From positions 2,604,001 through 2,668,000 of the forward strand of contig NZ_LT629766.1 in NCBI RefSeq assembly GCF_900105315.1: DNA of 64,000 bases, given 5' to 3'. The notes beneath the pieces were generated by a model, which made no database searches, was not told the origin of the DNA, and saw nothing but the letters and a program-made list of their open reading frames with translations. Of this stretch, positions 1 through 8,688 are shown piece after piece. The stretch's first letter is position 1. Each line of letters opens with the position of its first letter. Origin of the DNA: Brevibacterium siliguriense. Lineage in GTDB: Bacteria > Actinomycetota > Actinomycetes > Actinomycetales > Brevibacteriaceae. The position numbers and the translations under genes are program-made.

Positions 1-65
1 TACGACAAAAGGACCTGGGACTGCGTGGCCGTGTACGACACGGCACGCAGGTCTTCCAGGTCCAT
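1..65 (-). CDS. N-terminus of unrecognised protein (cut by window edge)
   Basis: An ATG at the complement of 63-65 is preceded, 9 nt away, by a strong AGGAGG Shine-Dalgarno at about 75-80. The frame stays open to the window edge and gives 21 residues beginning MDLEDLRAVSYTATQSQ. It lies 29 nt downstream of the iron-sulfur carrier gene on the same strand, so the two are probably cotranscribed. Too little is visible to name a family. Confidence 0.55.
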   Translation of the reverse strand, partial: MDLEDLRAVSYTATQSQVLLS

Positions 66-94
66 GAGAAGCGTTCCTCCTCAGCCGAGGCTGA

Positions 95-448
95 TCAGTG
101 GAACGAGTCTCCGCAGGCGCAGGATCCGCCCGCGTTGGGATTGTCGATGGTGAAACCCTGCTTCTCGATGGTGTCGGAGAAATCGATGGTCGAACCGCTG
201 AGGTAGGGAACGCTCATCCGGTCGACGATGACCTCGACGCCGTCGAAGTCGCGGACTGCGTCTCCGTCGAGGAAGCGCTCATCGAAGTAGAGCTGATAGA
301 TCAGTCCGGAGCATCCGCCGGGCTGGACGGCCACGCGCAGGCGCAGGTCGTCACGGCCTTCCTGCTCCAGCAGGCTGCGGACCTTGTCGGCAGCGGTCGA
401 CGACAGCTCCACCTCGTGGGTGGCTTCGGCTTTTTCGGTCACAGTCAT
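95..448 (-). CDS. erpA: Iron-sulfur cluster insertion protein (HesB/IscA/ErpA family)
   Basis: A 117-residue A-type carrier that would hold an Fe-S cluster and pass it to apo-enzymes in the cytoplasm. The three family cysteines are present: C46 in GGCSG and C110/C112 in the C-terminal SCACGDSF. Length is normal for the family. Several likely client Fe-S proteins are encoded in this window, including LipA and BioB; that link is inference. It sits between the M20 dipeptidase gene upstream and an unknown gene downstream on the same strand. The HesB-like fold is clear, but which paralogue (ErpA or IscA) cannot be settled from sequence alone. Confidence 0.93.
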   Translation of the reverse strand: MTVTEKAEATHEVELSSTAADKVRSLLEQEGRDDLRLRVAVQPGGCSGLIYQLYFDERFLDGDAVRDFDGVEVIVDRMSVPYLSGSTIDFSDTIEKQGFTIDNPNAGGSCACGDSFH

Positions 449-527
449 GGTTACTCCTTTTCGCGTTCCTGCCCCCAGGCTACACCGGTCACAACATCAG
501 TGCCCGGCAAGCTATTCCCCATTCGTG

Positions 528-1904
528 TCATCCCTTGTCGCCGAGGCGCTGCAGCAGCAGGGCTTCGGCGACGATCGCGGCCTTGAAATCGGGCAGGTAG
601 AGCGATTCGTTGGCGCTGTGAGCCCTGGCGTCCGGGTCCTCGACGCCCGTGACCAGGATCGACGCGCCGGGGAACACGTCGAGCAGATCGGCGATGAAGG
701 GGATGGATCCGCCGATGCCCATCGTCACCGACTCAGTGCCCCAGGCATCGGTCAGTGCCTGTCGGGCCGTCCGGACCACGGGATCGCCCTCGTCGGCCTG
801 CCAGGGGCTGCCGCCCTCTGTCTCACCGATGCTCAGCTGTGCACCGAAGGGCAGATTGGCCCGCAGATGTTCTTCAACGGCACTGACCGCCGAGGCTGGA
901 GTGTCCCCCGGCGCGAGTCGGATCGAGAGTTTGGCCTTGAGCGAGGACTGCAGGGTGTTCGACGAGACCGCCACATCGGGGATGTCGAGGCCGATGACCG
1001 TGATCGACGGCTGGGTCCACAGGCGGGAGGCCAGGGTGCCTGTGCCGATGAGTGCGGTGTCCGGGAGCACACCGGAGTCGGTGCGCAGAATCGCCTCGTC
1101 GAAGTCGATGGACGTTCCCGTGCTCGAGTGCAGCCCGGCGACCGCGACCGAGCCGTCGTCATCGTGGAGAGTGGCCAGCAGCTTCGTCATCGCGAGCATC
1201 GCATCCGGTGCCACTCCGCCGTACATTCCAGAATGCACGGCATGGTCGAGGGTGGAGACCTCGAATTCGACGGCACACATTCCGCGCAGGCTCGTCGTCA
1301 GGGCCGGGGTTCCCGCCGCCCAATTGCCCGAGTCGGCGACGACGATGACATCGGCGCGCAGACGATCGCGGTAGGTTTCGAGGAAATTGCGGAAGCTCGG
1401 GCTGCCGGCCTCTTCCTCGCCTTCGAAGAAGAGAGTCACGCCGACGCCGAGGCGGTCGGCCAGCAGCCGCAGAGCCGTGAGATGAACCATGATTCCGGCC
1501 TTGTCATCGGCTGCTCCTCGGCCGAAGAGCCGATCGCCCCTGCGGGTGGCGACGAACGGTTCGGTGTCCCAATCCGCGTCACGTCCGGGCGGCTGGACGT
1601 CGTGGTGGGCGTAGAGGAGAACGGTCGGCGCGCCTGCGGGCGCCGGCACGGAGGCGACGACGGCGGGGTAGCCCGGGGTTCCGTCGGGCTGGTCCGCGCT
1701 GAGGATGTCGACGTCGAGGCCGAGGTTGCGTGCCAAGCCGGCGACCGCCTCGGCGCTGGCCGTGACGTTCGCCGAGTCGAAACTCGGCCAGGCGACGGAG
1801 GGGATGGCCACGAGATCCGTGAGATTGCCGAGGACCTCGTCGAAGATGGTGTCCAGTTCGGCATGCAATTGTGCACTGTCAAGTGCTGAAGTCGATTCGC
1901 TCAT
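528..1904 (-). CDS. M20 family dipeptidase / metallopeptidase
   Basis: A 458-residue zinc-dependent exopeptidase of the M20 dipeptidase group, likely cytoplasmic because no signal peptide is seen. The co-catalytic metal site is visible: H100 and D102 in AHHDVQPPG, D133 in GRGAADDKAG, and the FEGEEEAGS motif near residues 160-168 holding the catalytic glutamate. A dimerisation domain follows, from about residue 190 to 320. The gene diverges from the DUF3043 gene with only 23 nt between start codons, so their promoters must overlap. Family assignment is firm; the substrate (dipeptides or a specialised peptide such as carnosine) is not determined. Confidence 0.92.
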   Translation of the reverse strand: MSESTSALDSAQLHAELDTIFDEVLGNLTDLVAIPSVAWPSFDSANVTASAEAVAGLARNLGLDVDILSADQPDGTPGYPAVVASVPAPAGAPTVLLYAHHDVQPPGRDADWDTEPFVATRRGDRLFGRGAADDKAGIMVHLTALRLLADRLGVGVTLFFEGEEEAGSPSFRNFLETYRDRLRADVIVVADSGNWAAGTPALTTSLRGMCAVEFEVSTLDHAVHSGMYGGVAPDAMLAMTKLLATLHDDDGSVAVAGLHSSTGTSIDFDEAILRTDSGVLPDTALIGTGTLASRLWTQPSITVIGLDIPDVAVSSNTLQSSLKAKLSIRLAPGDTPASAVSAVEEHLRANLPFGAQLSIGETEGGSPWQADEGDPVVRTARQALTDAWGTESVTMGIGGSIPFIADLLDVFPGASILVTGVEDPDARAHSANESLYLPDFKAAIVAEALLLQRLGDKG

Positions 1905-1927
1905 TCTCCAAAGGTAGTATTCATCTC

Positions 1928-2539
1928 GTGTTCGGAAGCAAAAAATCTCGCGCGGAAGACGAAACCTCCGCCTCTCAGCCAGTCCATGACGACCTCTCCG
2001 AAGAAGCCGACGCCCGTCGCGATGCGGAGGCGAAGAAGGGACGGCCCACGCCCAAGCGCAGCCACCAGGAGTCTGCGCGCCGTCAGCCCCTGGTGAACAA
2101 GGATCGCAAGGTTGCGAACAGACAAGCCAAGGAACAGCAGAGGCAAGAGCGCGATCGAGCGCGCATCGGAATGATGAACGGTGAGGAGAAGTACCTGACT
2201 CGCCGCGACAAGGGACCGCAGCGCCGGTACATCCGCGATTACATCGATGCGCGCTTCTCGATCGGGGAGATCTTCATCCCCGCCGCGATCCTCATCCTCG
2301 TCATCGCGTTCACCCAGCCGGTGCAGATCCAGCAGTACTTCACCTATGCCGTCTGGGGTCTCATCGCGCTGATCGTCCTCGACGGGTTCGTGCTCAACTA
2401 CATCCTGAAGAACCGGCTGCGCAACAAGTTCGGCGAAGTCGAACGGGGAATCACCTTCTATGCGGTCATGCGCAGCATCCAGCTCCGTCCGCTGCGCATG
2501 CCCAAGCCTCAGGTCAAGCGCCGCCAGTACCCCGAGTGA
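1928..2539 (+). CDS. DUF3043 membrane protein
   Basis: A 203-residue actinobacterial protein of unknown function. The GTG start is chosen because translation then begins MFGSKKS, the usual DUF3043 opening. Residues 1-95 are highly charged and lysine/arginine rich, followed by two hydrophobic segments (IFIPAAILILVIAF and YAVWGLIALIVLDGFVL) and a basic tail, so both ends probably face the cytoplasm. The 3' end overlaps the convergent pyrD by 26 nt, so antisense pairing of the two transcripts is possible. Confidence 0.88.
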   Translation: MFGSKKSRAEDETSASQPVHDDLSEEADARRDAEAKKGRPTPKRSHQESARRQPLVNKDRKVANRQAKEQQRQERDRARIGMMNGEEKYLTRRDKGPQRRYIRDYIDARFSIGEIFIPAAILILVIAFTQPVQIQQYFTYAVWGLIALIVLDGFVLNYILKNRLRNKFGEVERGITFYAVMRSIQLRPLRMPKPQVKRRQYPE

Positions 2540-3620
2540 GCAAACGGCTCGACTCGAGGCCGCGAACGATGCGGCCGGGGAAGAGCGGACCGGAGTAGAT
2601 CATCTCCGAATAGACCTGAACCAGATCGGCGCCCGCGGCCACTCGTGCACGGGCGTCTTTCGCATCCGCGACTCCCCCGACGGAGATGACTGTGAGCTCG
2701 TCGCCCACATTCTTCTTCACCAAGCGCAGCACCTCGAGTGAGCGCTCGGCGAGGGGACGTCCGGAGATGCCCCCGGCCTGACCTGCGGCGAATTCCGCCT
2801 CGGCGCCGGTCAGCACGGACCGGTCGATCGTCGTGTTCGTCGTGATGAGTCCGTCGACGCCGGTGCGCAGAGCGAGATCGCAGACCTCGACCACATCCTC
2901 GTCGGCGAGGTCCGGGGCGATCTTGACGAGCAGGGGCACATGTCCCAGCGTCGATCGCGGGCTGTCCACCACCTCGGCGGCGGTATCGCGGACCGCCGTG
3001 ATGATCGGCTCCAGGCTGCTCGCGGACTGCAGATCCCGGAGACCGGGGGTGTTCGGTGAGCTGACATTGATCACGAGGTAGTCGGCCAAAGGAGCCAGCG
3101 CACGGGTCGAAGCGGCGTAGTCGGCCTCCGCGTCGGCCGCCTCGACGACCTTCGTCTTGCCGATGTTGATGCCCACGATCGGACGCAGACGCTGCGGGAG
3201 GGCGTCGATCTTCTCCCGCTCGGCGGCGATGTTGAACGAGGCCTGCCGGGCACCCTCGTTGTTGAACCCCATCCGATTGAGCAGGGCGAGATTCTTCCGC
3301 AGGCGGAACAGACGCGGCCGATCATTGCCAGGCTGAGCATGGGCGGTGATCGTTCCGACCTCGATATGGCCGAAGCCCAACGAGGACAGTGCGCGGACTC
3401 CCACCCCGTTCTTATCGAAACCCGCAGCCAGTCCGACGCGGTTGGCGAAGGGCAGCCCCATCACCTCGACGGGCCGGACGGTGCCGCGAGCACAGACGAA
3501 GCGGAGCAGCCGTCCGAGCAGGGGAATGGAATCAAGGAGGCGCAGGGCGGAGAACGAGAGGTGATGGGCTCGTTCGGCATCCATCGGAACGAAGAGGAGT
3601 CTGAAGATCAATGAGTACAC
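2514..3620 (-). CDS. pyrD: Quinone-dependent dihydroorotate dehydrogenase
   Basis: A 368-residue class 2 enzyme oxidising dihydroorotate to orotate in pyrimidine synthesis, passing electrons via FMN to membrane quinone. An amphipathic N-terminal stretch (residues 1-45) typical of membrane-associated class 2 enzymes precedes the barrel. NVSSPNTPGLRDLQ carries the catalytic serine region, and MGFNNEG and NTTIDRS are FMN/substrate motifs. It stands apart from other pyr genes. The stop lies inside the end of the convergent DUF3043 gene. Confidence 0.96.
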   Translation of the reverse strand: MYSLIFRLLFVPMDAERAHHLSFSALRLLDSIPLLGRLLRFVCARGTVRPVEVMGLPFANRVGLAAGFDKNGVGVRALSSLGFGHIEVGTITAHAQPGNDRPRLFRLRKNLALLNRMGFNNEGARQASFNIAAEREKIDALPQRLRPIVGINIGKTKVVEAADAEADYAASTRALAPLADYLVINVSSPNTPGLRDLQSASSLEPIITAVRDTAAEVVDSPRSTLGHVPLLVKIAPDLADEDVVEVCDLALRTGVDGLITTNTTIDRSVLTGAEAEFAAGQAGGISGRPLAERSLEVLRLVKKNVGDELTVISVGGVADAKDARARVAAGADLVQVYSEMIYSGPLFPGRIVRGLESSRLLTRGTGGA

Positions 3621-3742
3621 GCACCCAAGAATATGTCAGAGATCCGTTTCGCTTCAGCAGGCACTGATCTCGCTGCTTCAGCAAGCGGACTGATAAGGCA
3701 TTAGGATCGAGTCAACGTTCAAAGACGACTGAAAGGGAACTC

Positions 3743-5218
3743 ATGGCTGGTGCATCCACCCTCAGCAGCTACTCCACGACCTCACCGGTGAAGGCTACCG
3801 CCTCGGTACTGGTGCTGGCGGCAGCGGACTCGAAGGTCCTCGGACTCGAAGGCGCCAAGGCGACGAAGACCGCCCTGGACGATGCTGCCCGAGCCATCGG
3901 GTTCAGCGGTAAGGCCGGATCCACCGCTCGTGTTCCAGCTCCGAAGGGTGTTGCCGCGGACTCCGTCCTGCTGGTCGGTCTCGGCGATTTCGATGCCGAC
4001 GATTCCGATATCGCGGCAAAGGCCGAATCGCTGCGTCGTGGCGCAGGCGCGGCACTGCGCGCCCTGGACGGAGTCGAGTCCATCGCACTTGCCCTCCCCG
4101 CCGCCAGTGCAGCCGAGGTCGAAGCGGTGACTGTGGGTGCCGGACTCGGAGCCTACCGGTTCCTCGAGTACCGCAGCGAAAGCAGGACCCCGGGAGAGAT
4201 CACCGTCATCGGCCCCAAGGGCAAGACCTTCGCGGCGGCTCATGACGCCGGTGAGGTCATCGCGGCCGCGACGAACCGAGCTCGCGACCTCGTCAACACT
4301 CCCCCGCTGGATCTCTACCCCGAGTCCTATGCCGCGATCGTGAGTGACCAGGCCAAGGACCGTAAGCTCAAGGTCACCGTCCTCGGTGAGAAGGAACTCA
4401 AGGCCGGAGGCTACGGCGGAATCATCGGCGTCGGTCAGGGTTCGACCCGTGGCCCCCGCTTCGTCAAGGTCGAATACGCACCGCGCGGCGCCCAGCGACA
4501 CCTCAGCTTCGTCGGCAAGGGAATCACCTTCGACTCGGGCGGAATCTCCCTCAAGCCGGCAAAGAGCATGGAGGACATGAAGTCCGATATGGCCGGATCC
4601 GCAGCCGTAGTGCAGGCGCTGTTCGGCATCGCCGACCTCAAGCTGCCGGTCCGTGTCACCGCGTGGCTGCCGATGGCCGAGAACATGCCGGGGTCCTCGG
4701 CGCAACGTCCCAGCGATGTGCTGAAGATGCGCAACGGCAAGACCGTCGAGGTCACGAACACCGATGCCGAGGGCCGTCTCGTCCTCGCCGATGCCCTCAC
4801 CGACGCCGGGGCGGAGAACCCGGACCTGCTCATCGATGTGGCCACTCTCACCGGTGCTCAGATCGTCGCGCTCGGCGAACGCACCTCCGGCGTCATGGGC
4901 TCCGAAGCTGCACGGGCGGAGGTCATCGCCTCGGCGTCCGTGGCAGGTGAGGAGATGTGGGCGATGCCGATCCCCGAGGAGATGCTCTCCGGGTTCGACT
5001 CCACCGCCGCCGATCTCACGAACTCGGGACCGCGCCCCGGCGGAATGCTCGCAGCGGCCGCGTTCCTGCGGGAATTCGTCGGCGAGGATGCGAACTGGGC
5101 TCATATCGATATCGCCGGACCGAGCTTCAACGGGTCTGCACCCTTCGGCTACACCCCGAAGGCCGCAACCGGAGCGGCGGTGCGCACCCTCATCGAAATT
5201 GCTAAGGCGAAAGCCTGA
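3743..5218 (+). CDS. pepA: Leucyl aminopeptidase (M17)
   Basis: A 491-residue cytosolic M17 aminopeptidase that trims N-terminal residues from peptides using two metal ions. The family signature NTDAEGRLVLADAL lies near residue 338. The metal and substrate region around GKGITFDSGGISLKPAKSM, with its catalytic lysine, is intact. The N-terminal macro-like domain spans roughly residues 1-170. An ATG start follows a GAAAGGGA ribosome site. The dihydrolipoamide dehydrogenase gene follows on the same strand after 153 nt. Confidence 0.96.
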   Translation: MAGASTLSSYSTTSPVKATASVLVLAAADSKVLGLEGAKATKTALDDAARAIGFSGKAGSTARVPAPKGVAADSVLLVGLGDFDADDSDIAAKAESLRRGAGAALRALDGVESIALALPAASAAEVEAVTVGAGLGAYRFLEYRSESRTPGEITVIGPKGKTFAAAHDAGEVIAAATNRARDLVNTPPLDLYPESYAAIVSDQAKDRKLKVTVLGEKELKAGGYGGIIGVGQGSTRGPRFVKVEYAPRGAQRHLSFVGKGITFDSGGISLKPAKSMEDMKSDMAGSAAVVQALFGIADLKLPVRVTAWLPMAENMPGSSAQRPSDVLKMRNGKTVEVTNTDAEGRLVLADALTDAGAENPDLLIDVATLTGAQIVALGERTSGVMGSEAARAEVIASASVAGEEMWAMPIPEEMLSGFDSTAADLTNSGPRPGGMLAAAAFLREFVGEDANWAHIDIAGPSFNGSAPFGYTPKAATGAAVRTLIEIAKAKA

Positions 5219-5371
5219 GCACAGTGGTTCTACACGCTGTCGAGGTGAACGTGATGATGCCCACCTGTGTCCAATCAGACAGCGTTTTTCTTCGCCGCGC
5301 GCAAGAAAAGTGGAAAGATAAGACTGAAAGCTGCGTACTGCAGGCTTATTCACAGCTACGAGGAGAAATCC

Positions 5372-6760
5372 GTGAGTGACGAATTGACCTACGACCTTGT
5401 CGTTCTGGGTGGCGGAACCGGTGGCTATGCCGCTGCTCTGCGCGCCGCAGAGCTCGACATGAAGGTCGCTTTGATCGAACGCGACAAGGTGGGAGGCACG
5501 TGCCTGCACCGTGGCTGCGTGCCGACGAAGGCTCTTCTGCATGCCGCAGAAGTCGCCGAATCCGCCAAGAACTCCGAGACTTTCGGCATCGAAGCCGAGT
5601 TCAAGGGGATCGACATCAACAAGGTGCTCGAGTACAAGGACGGGGTCATCACCCGCAACTACAAGGGTCTGCAGGGACTGGTCAAGGCTCGCGGAATCGA
5701 CACCTACTTCGGAACCGGAAAGCTCGTCGGCAAGGACAGCGTCGAGGTCACCGGAGAAGACGGAAGCCACACCGTCAAGGGCACAAACGTGCTGCTCTCG
5801 ACCGGTTCGACGTCGAAGACCATCGGACTTGAGATCACCGACCGCGTGATCACGAGCACCGAGGCTCTGCAGCTCGACAAGGTTCCGAAATCGGCCATCG
5901 TGCTCGGCGGCGGCGTCATCGGCGTCGAGTTCGCCAGCGTCTGGAACTCCTTCGGAGCCGACGTCACAATCGTCGAGGGCCTCAAGCACCTCGTGGCCAA
6001 CGAGGACGAGACCATCTCGAAGAACCTCGAGCGCGCCTTCAAGAAGCGCAAGATCAAGTTCAAGCTCGGTGTGATGTTCAAGGGCGTCGAAGAGACCGCC
6101 GACGGCGTCAAGGTCACCCTCGAAGACGGATCAACGCTCGAAGCGGAGTACCTCCTCGTGGCCGTCGGACGCGGCCCGGTCACCGAGGGGTTCGGCTTCG
6201 AAGAGCAGGGCATCCCGATGGATCGCGGATTCGTCCTGGCCAACGAGCGCCTTCACACCGGTGTCGGAAACATCTACGCCTGCGGCGATATCGTCCCCGG
6301 ACTTCAACTGGCCCACCGAGCATTCGGACAGGGCATCTTCATCGCCGAGGAGATCGCCGGGCTCTCACCTGCCCCGGTCGTCGAATCGGGCATCCCGCGC
6401 GTGACGTACTGCGAGCCGGAGATCTTCTCCGTCGGACTCTCCTCGGCTCAGGCCGAAGAGAAGTACGGCAAGGATCAGGTCGAAGCGATCGAATACAACC
6501 TCGGCGGCAACGGCAAATCCGTGATCCTGGGCACCACGGGTCTGATCAAGGTCATCCGCGAGAAGGACGGCCCGGTCGTGGGTGTGCACGGAATCGGTGC
6601 ACGACTGTCCGAACAGGCCGGTGAAGCTCAGCTCATCGTCAATTGGGAAGCATTCCCCGAGGAAGTCGCACAGCTCATCCATGCGCACCCGACGCAGAAC
6701 GAAGCGCTCGGCGAGGCCCACCTGGCCCTGGCCGGAAAACCCCTGCACTTCCACTCATAA
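5372..6760 (+). CDS. lpdA: Dihydrolipoamide dehydrogenase (E3)
   Basis: A 462-residue flavoprotein that reoxidises lipoyl groups of 2-oxo-acid dehydrogenase complexes with NAD+. It shows the FAD-binding GGGTGGYAAALRAAEL, the redox pair C44/C49 in GGTCLHRGCVPTK, an NAD-binding GGGVIGVEFASVW and the C-terminal HAHPTQNEALGEA holding the catalytic His-Glu pair. The GTG start at 5372 is preferred over an in-frame ATG 105 nt upstream because AGGAG lies just before it and the extra residues are not family-like. The E2 gene starts 21 nt after its stop. Confidence 0.96.
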   Translation: MSDELTYDLVVLGGGTGGYAAALRAAELDMKVALIERDKVGGTCLHRGCVPTKALLHAAEVAESAKNSETFGIEAEFKGIDINKVLEYKDGVITRNYKGLQGLVKARGIDTYFGTGKLVGKDSVEVTGEDGSHTVKGTNVLLSTGSTSKTIGLEITDRVITSTEALQLDKVPKSAIVLGGGVIGVEFASVWNSFGADVTIVEGLKHLVANEDETISKNLERAFKKRKIKFKLGVMFKGVEETADGVKVTLEDGSTLEAEYLLVAVGRGPVTEGFGFEEQGIPMDRGFVLANERLHTGVGNIYACGDIVPGLQLAHRAFGQGIFIAEEIAGLSPAPVVESGIPRVTYCEPEIFSVGLSSAQAEEKYGKDQVEAIEYNLGGNGKSVILGTTGLIKVIREKDGPVVGVHGIGARLSEQAGEAQLIVNWEAFPEEVAQLIHAHPTQNEALGEAHLALAGKPLHFHS

Positions 6761-6781
6761 GATCCGAGGAGACGAAAACTC

Positions 6782-8611
6782 ATGTCGAATTCCGTTCAGA
6801 TGCCGGCTCTCGGAGAGTCGGTCACCGAGGGCACTGTCACTCGCTGGCTCAAGGAAGTGGGCGAAGAAGTCGAGGTAGACGAGCCGTTGCTCGAGGTGTC
6901 GACCGACAAGGTCGACACTGAGATCCCCAGCCCGTACGCGGGCACCCTCGAGAAGATCCTGGCCGAAGAGGACGACGTGGTCGAGGTCGGCGGTGACCTC
7001 GCCTACATCGGCGACGGCAGCGGTGCCTCCTCTGCAGACGAGGCACCGTCCGAGGAATCCGCCGAGGAGCCTGCCGAGGCCCCGGCCGAAGAAGCTTCTG
7101 CCGAAGAGGCACCGGCAGCGGAAGAGGCACCCGCGGTGGAATCCGCGCCTGCCGCCACCTCCGCTTCGGACTCCGGTTCCTCCGAAGGCACCGAGATCAC
7201 GATGCCCGCGCTCGGCGAGTCCGTCACCGAAGGCACTGTGACCCGTTGGCTCAAGGAAGTCGGCGAAGAGGTCGAGGTCGACGAACCGCTCCTCGAGGTC
7301 TCGACCGACAAGGTCGACACAGAGGTCCCCTCCCCCGTCGCCGGAGTCGTTCAGGCTCACCTGGCGGAAGAGGACGACACCGTCGAGGTCGGCGCGCCGC
7401 TGGCACGCATCGGCTCCGGAGCCCCGGCTGAATCCGCACCGGCGGAGGAAACACCGAAGGACGAGGCTCCCGCACAGGAAGCTCCGGCCGAAGAGGATCC
7501 TGCAAAGGAAGCTCCCAAGCAGGAGGCACCGAAGCAGGAATCGGCTCCCAAGCCCGCTGCTGCCGCGTCGGCACAGTCCGCTTCGGCCGCTCAGGCCGAG
7601 GAGCCGGTGGAAGCTGCTGCACAGGCCCCTGCCGCCGCCGACACCGTGGGCGAGAACGCTGCCTACGTCACTCCCCTTGTGCGCCGTCTGGCTCGCGAGA
7701 AGGGTGTCGACCTCTCGCAGGTCACCGGCACCGGAGTGGGCGGTCGCATCCGCAAGCAGGATGTCGAGACCGCGGCGAAGAACGGCACTGCCGCCGCGTC
7801 TGCCGCACAGTCCGCAGCTCCGGCCGGAGCTCCGGCCGGAGCTCCCAAGGCTCCGTTCAAGGTCGAGATCCCCGAGGAGGTCGCGAAGCTGCGCGGCACC
7901 ACGGAGAAGGCTTCGCGTATCCGCCAGACCATCGCCAAGCGCATGAGCGAGTCCCTCGACGTCTCCGCTCAGCTCACGCAGGTCGTCGAAGTGGATATGT
8001 CTCGCGTCGTGAAGCTGCGCAAGGCCAACAAGGAAGCGTTCCAGGCCAAGCACGGTTCGAAGCTGACCTACCTGCCGTTCTTCGCGAAGGCAATCGTCGA
8101 AGCGCTTCAGGTGCACCCGAAGGTCAACGCCCAGTACGATCTCGAGTCGCAGCAGATCACCTACTTCGATCACGAGCACCTGGCCGTCGCGGTCGACACT
8201 CCGCGCGGACTGCTGGTGCCCGTGATCAAGGATGCTGGTGATCTGAGCGTCGCAGGTCTGTCAAAGGCCATCGACGATGTCGCTGACCGGACCCGCAACA
8301 ATAAGATCATGCCGGACGAGCTCTCAGGCGGAACCTTCACGGTGACCAACATCGGTTCCGTCGGGGCACTCTTCGACACGCCGATCATCAACCAGCCGCA
8401 GATGGGCATCATCGGCACGGGTGCGATCGTGCGTCGCCCCGTCGCCGTGAAGACGGCCGATGGAGACGAAGCAATCGCCATCCGCGACATGGTGTACCTG
8501 CCGTTGACCTACAACCACCAACTGGTCGACGGTGCGGATGCAGGACGCTTCCTGCAGACTATCAAGGCACGTCTGGAAGAAGGCAACTTCGAGGCCGATC
8601 TCGACCTCTGA
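6782..8611 (+). CDS. sucB: Dihydrolipoamide acyltransferase E2 (actinobacterial SucB/DlaT type)
   Basis: A 609-residue E2 core enzyme. Two lipoyl domains (residues 1-80 and 137-215) carry lipoylated lysines K43 and K177 in STDKVDTE. Each is followed by an Ala/Glu/Pro-rich flexible linker. A peripheral-subunit-binding domain (about 290-330, [19 protein letters not shown]) and the acyltransferase domain (about 380-609) follow. The catalytic motif reads NHQLVDG, with H579 and D583; the usual leading Asp is Asn here. Such proteins are often named succinyltransferases, but the M. tuberculosis homologue in the same context (DlaT) is the E2 of pyruvate dehydrogenase. With lpdA upstream, lipB/lipA nearby, aceE at 39.7 kb and no sucA in the window, a PDH role is likely. 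Confidence 0.94.
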   Translation: MSNSVQMPALGESVTEGTVTRWLKEVGEEVEVDEPLLEVSTDKVDTEIPSPYAGTLEKILAEEDDVVEVGGDLAYIGDGSGASSADEAPSEESAEEPAEAPAEEASAEEAPAAEEAPAVESAPAATSASDSGSSEGTEITMPALGESVTEGTVTRWLKEVGEEVEVDEPLLEVSTDKVDTEVPSPVAGVVQAHLAEEDDTVEVGAPLARIGSGAPAESAPAEETPKDEAPAQEAPAEEDPAKEAPKQEAPKQESAPKPAAAASAQSASAAQAEEPVEAAAQAPAAADTVGENAAYVTPLVRRLAREKGVDLSQVTGTGVGGRIRKQDVETAAKNGTAAASAAQSAAPAGAPAGAPKAPFKVEIPEEVAKLRGTTEKASRIRQTIAKRMSESLDVSAQLTQVVEVDMSRVVKLRKANKEAFQAKHGSKLTYLPFFAKAIVEALQVHPKVNAQYDLESQQITYFDHEHLAVAVDTPRGLLVPVIKDAGDLSVAGLSKAIDDVADRTRNNKIMPDELSGGTFTVTNIGSVGALFDTPIINQPQMGIIGTGAIVRRPVAVKTADGDEAIAIRDMVYLPLTYNHQLVDGADAGRFLQTIKARLEEGNFEADLDL

Positions 8612-8634
8612 GCCGGACTCTTCCGCACACCTTT

Positions 8635-8666
8635 CGAGGGGCCGACCGATCCTGGTCGGCCCCTCG
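8635..8666 (+). terminator. Perfect 13-bp stem-loop after E2 gene
   Basis: CGAGGGGCCGACC pairs perfectly with GGTCGGCCCCTCG across a 6-nt loop, 23 nt after the E2 stop codon. There is no T-run. Because the next gene is convergent (its stop is at 8689), the hairpin could end transcription from either side. Confidence 0.75.
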
Positions 8667-8688
8667 GGTCATTCACGGCACTGCTCAT

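Noticed and set aside
5267..5371. Earlier ATG for dihydrolipoamide dehydrogenase
   Set aside because: The extra 35 residues are not family-like and the GTG at 5372 has an AGGAG site.
3782..5989. 735-residue open frame antisense to pepA and lpdA
   Set aside because: It lies opposite two well-supported enzymes, crosses their boundary and has no recognisable motif; long antisense frames arise from codon-position GC bias in high-GC genomes.
7020..7640. Repetitive Ala/Pro/Glu codons that look like a tandem repeat
   Set aside because: They encode the flexible linkers after each lipoyl domain; irregular unit length and normal for E2 proteins.
6755..8179. 474-residue Gly/Arg/Leu-rich frame antisense to the E2 gene
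   Set aside because: Its composition mirrors the Ala/Glu/Pro linkers of E2; it is a shadow.
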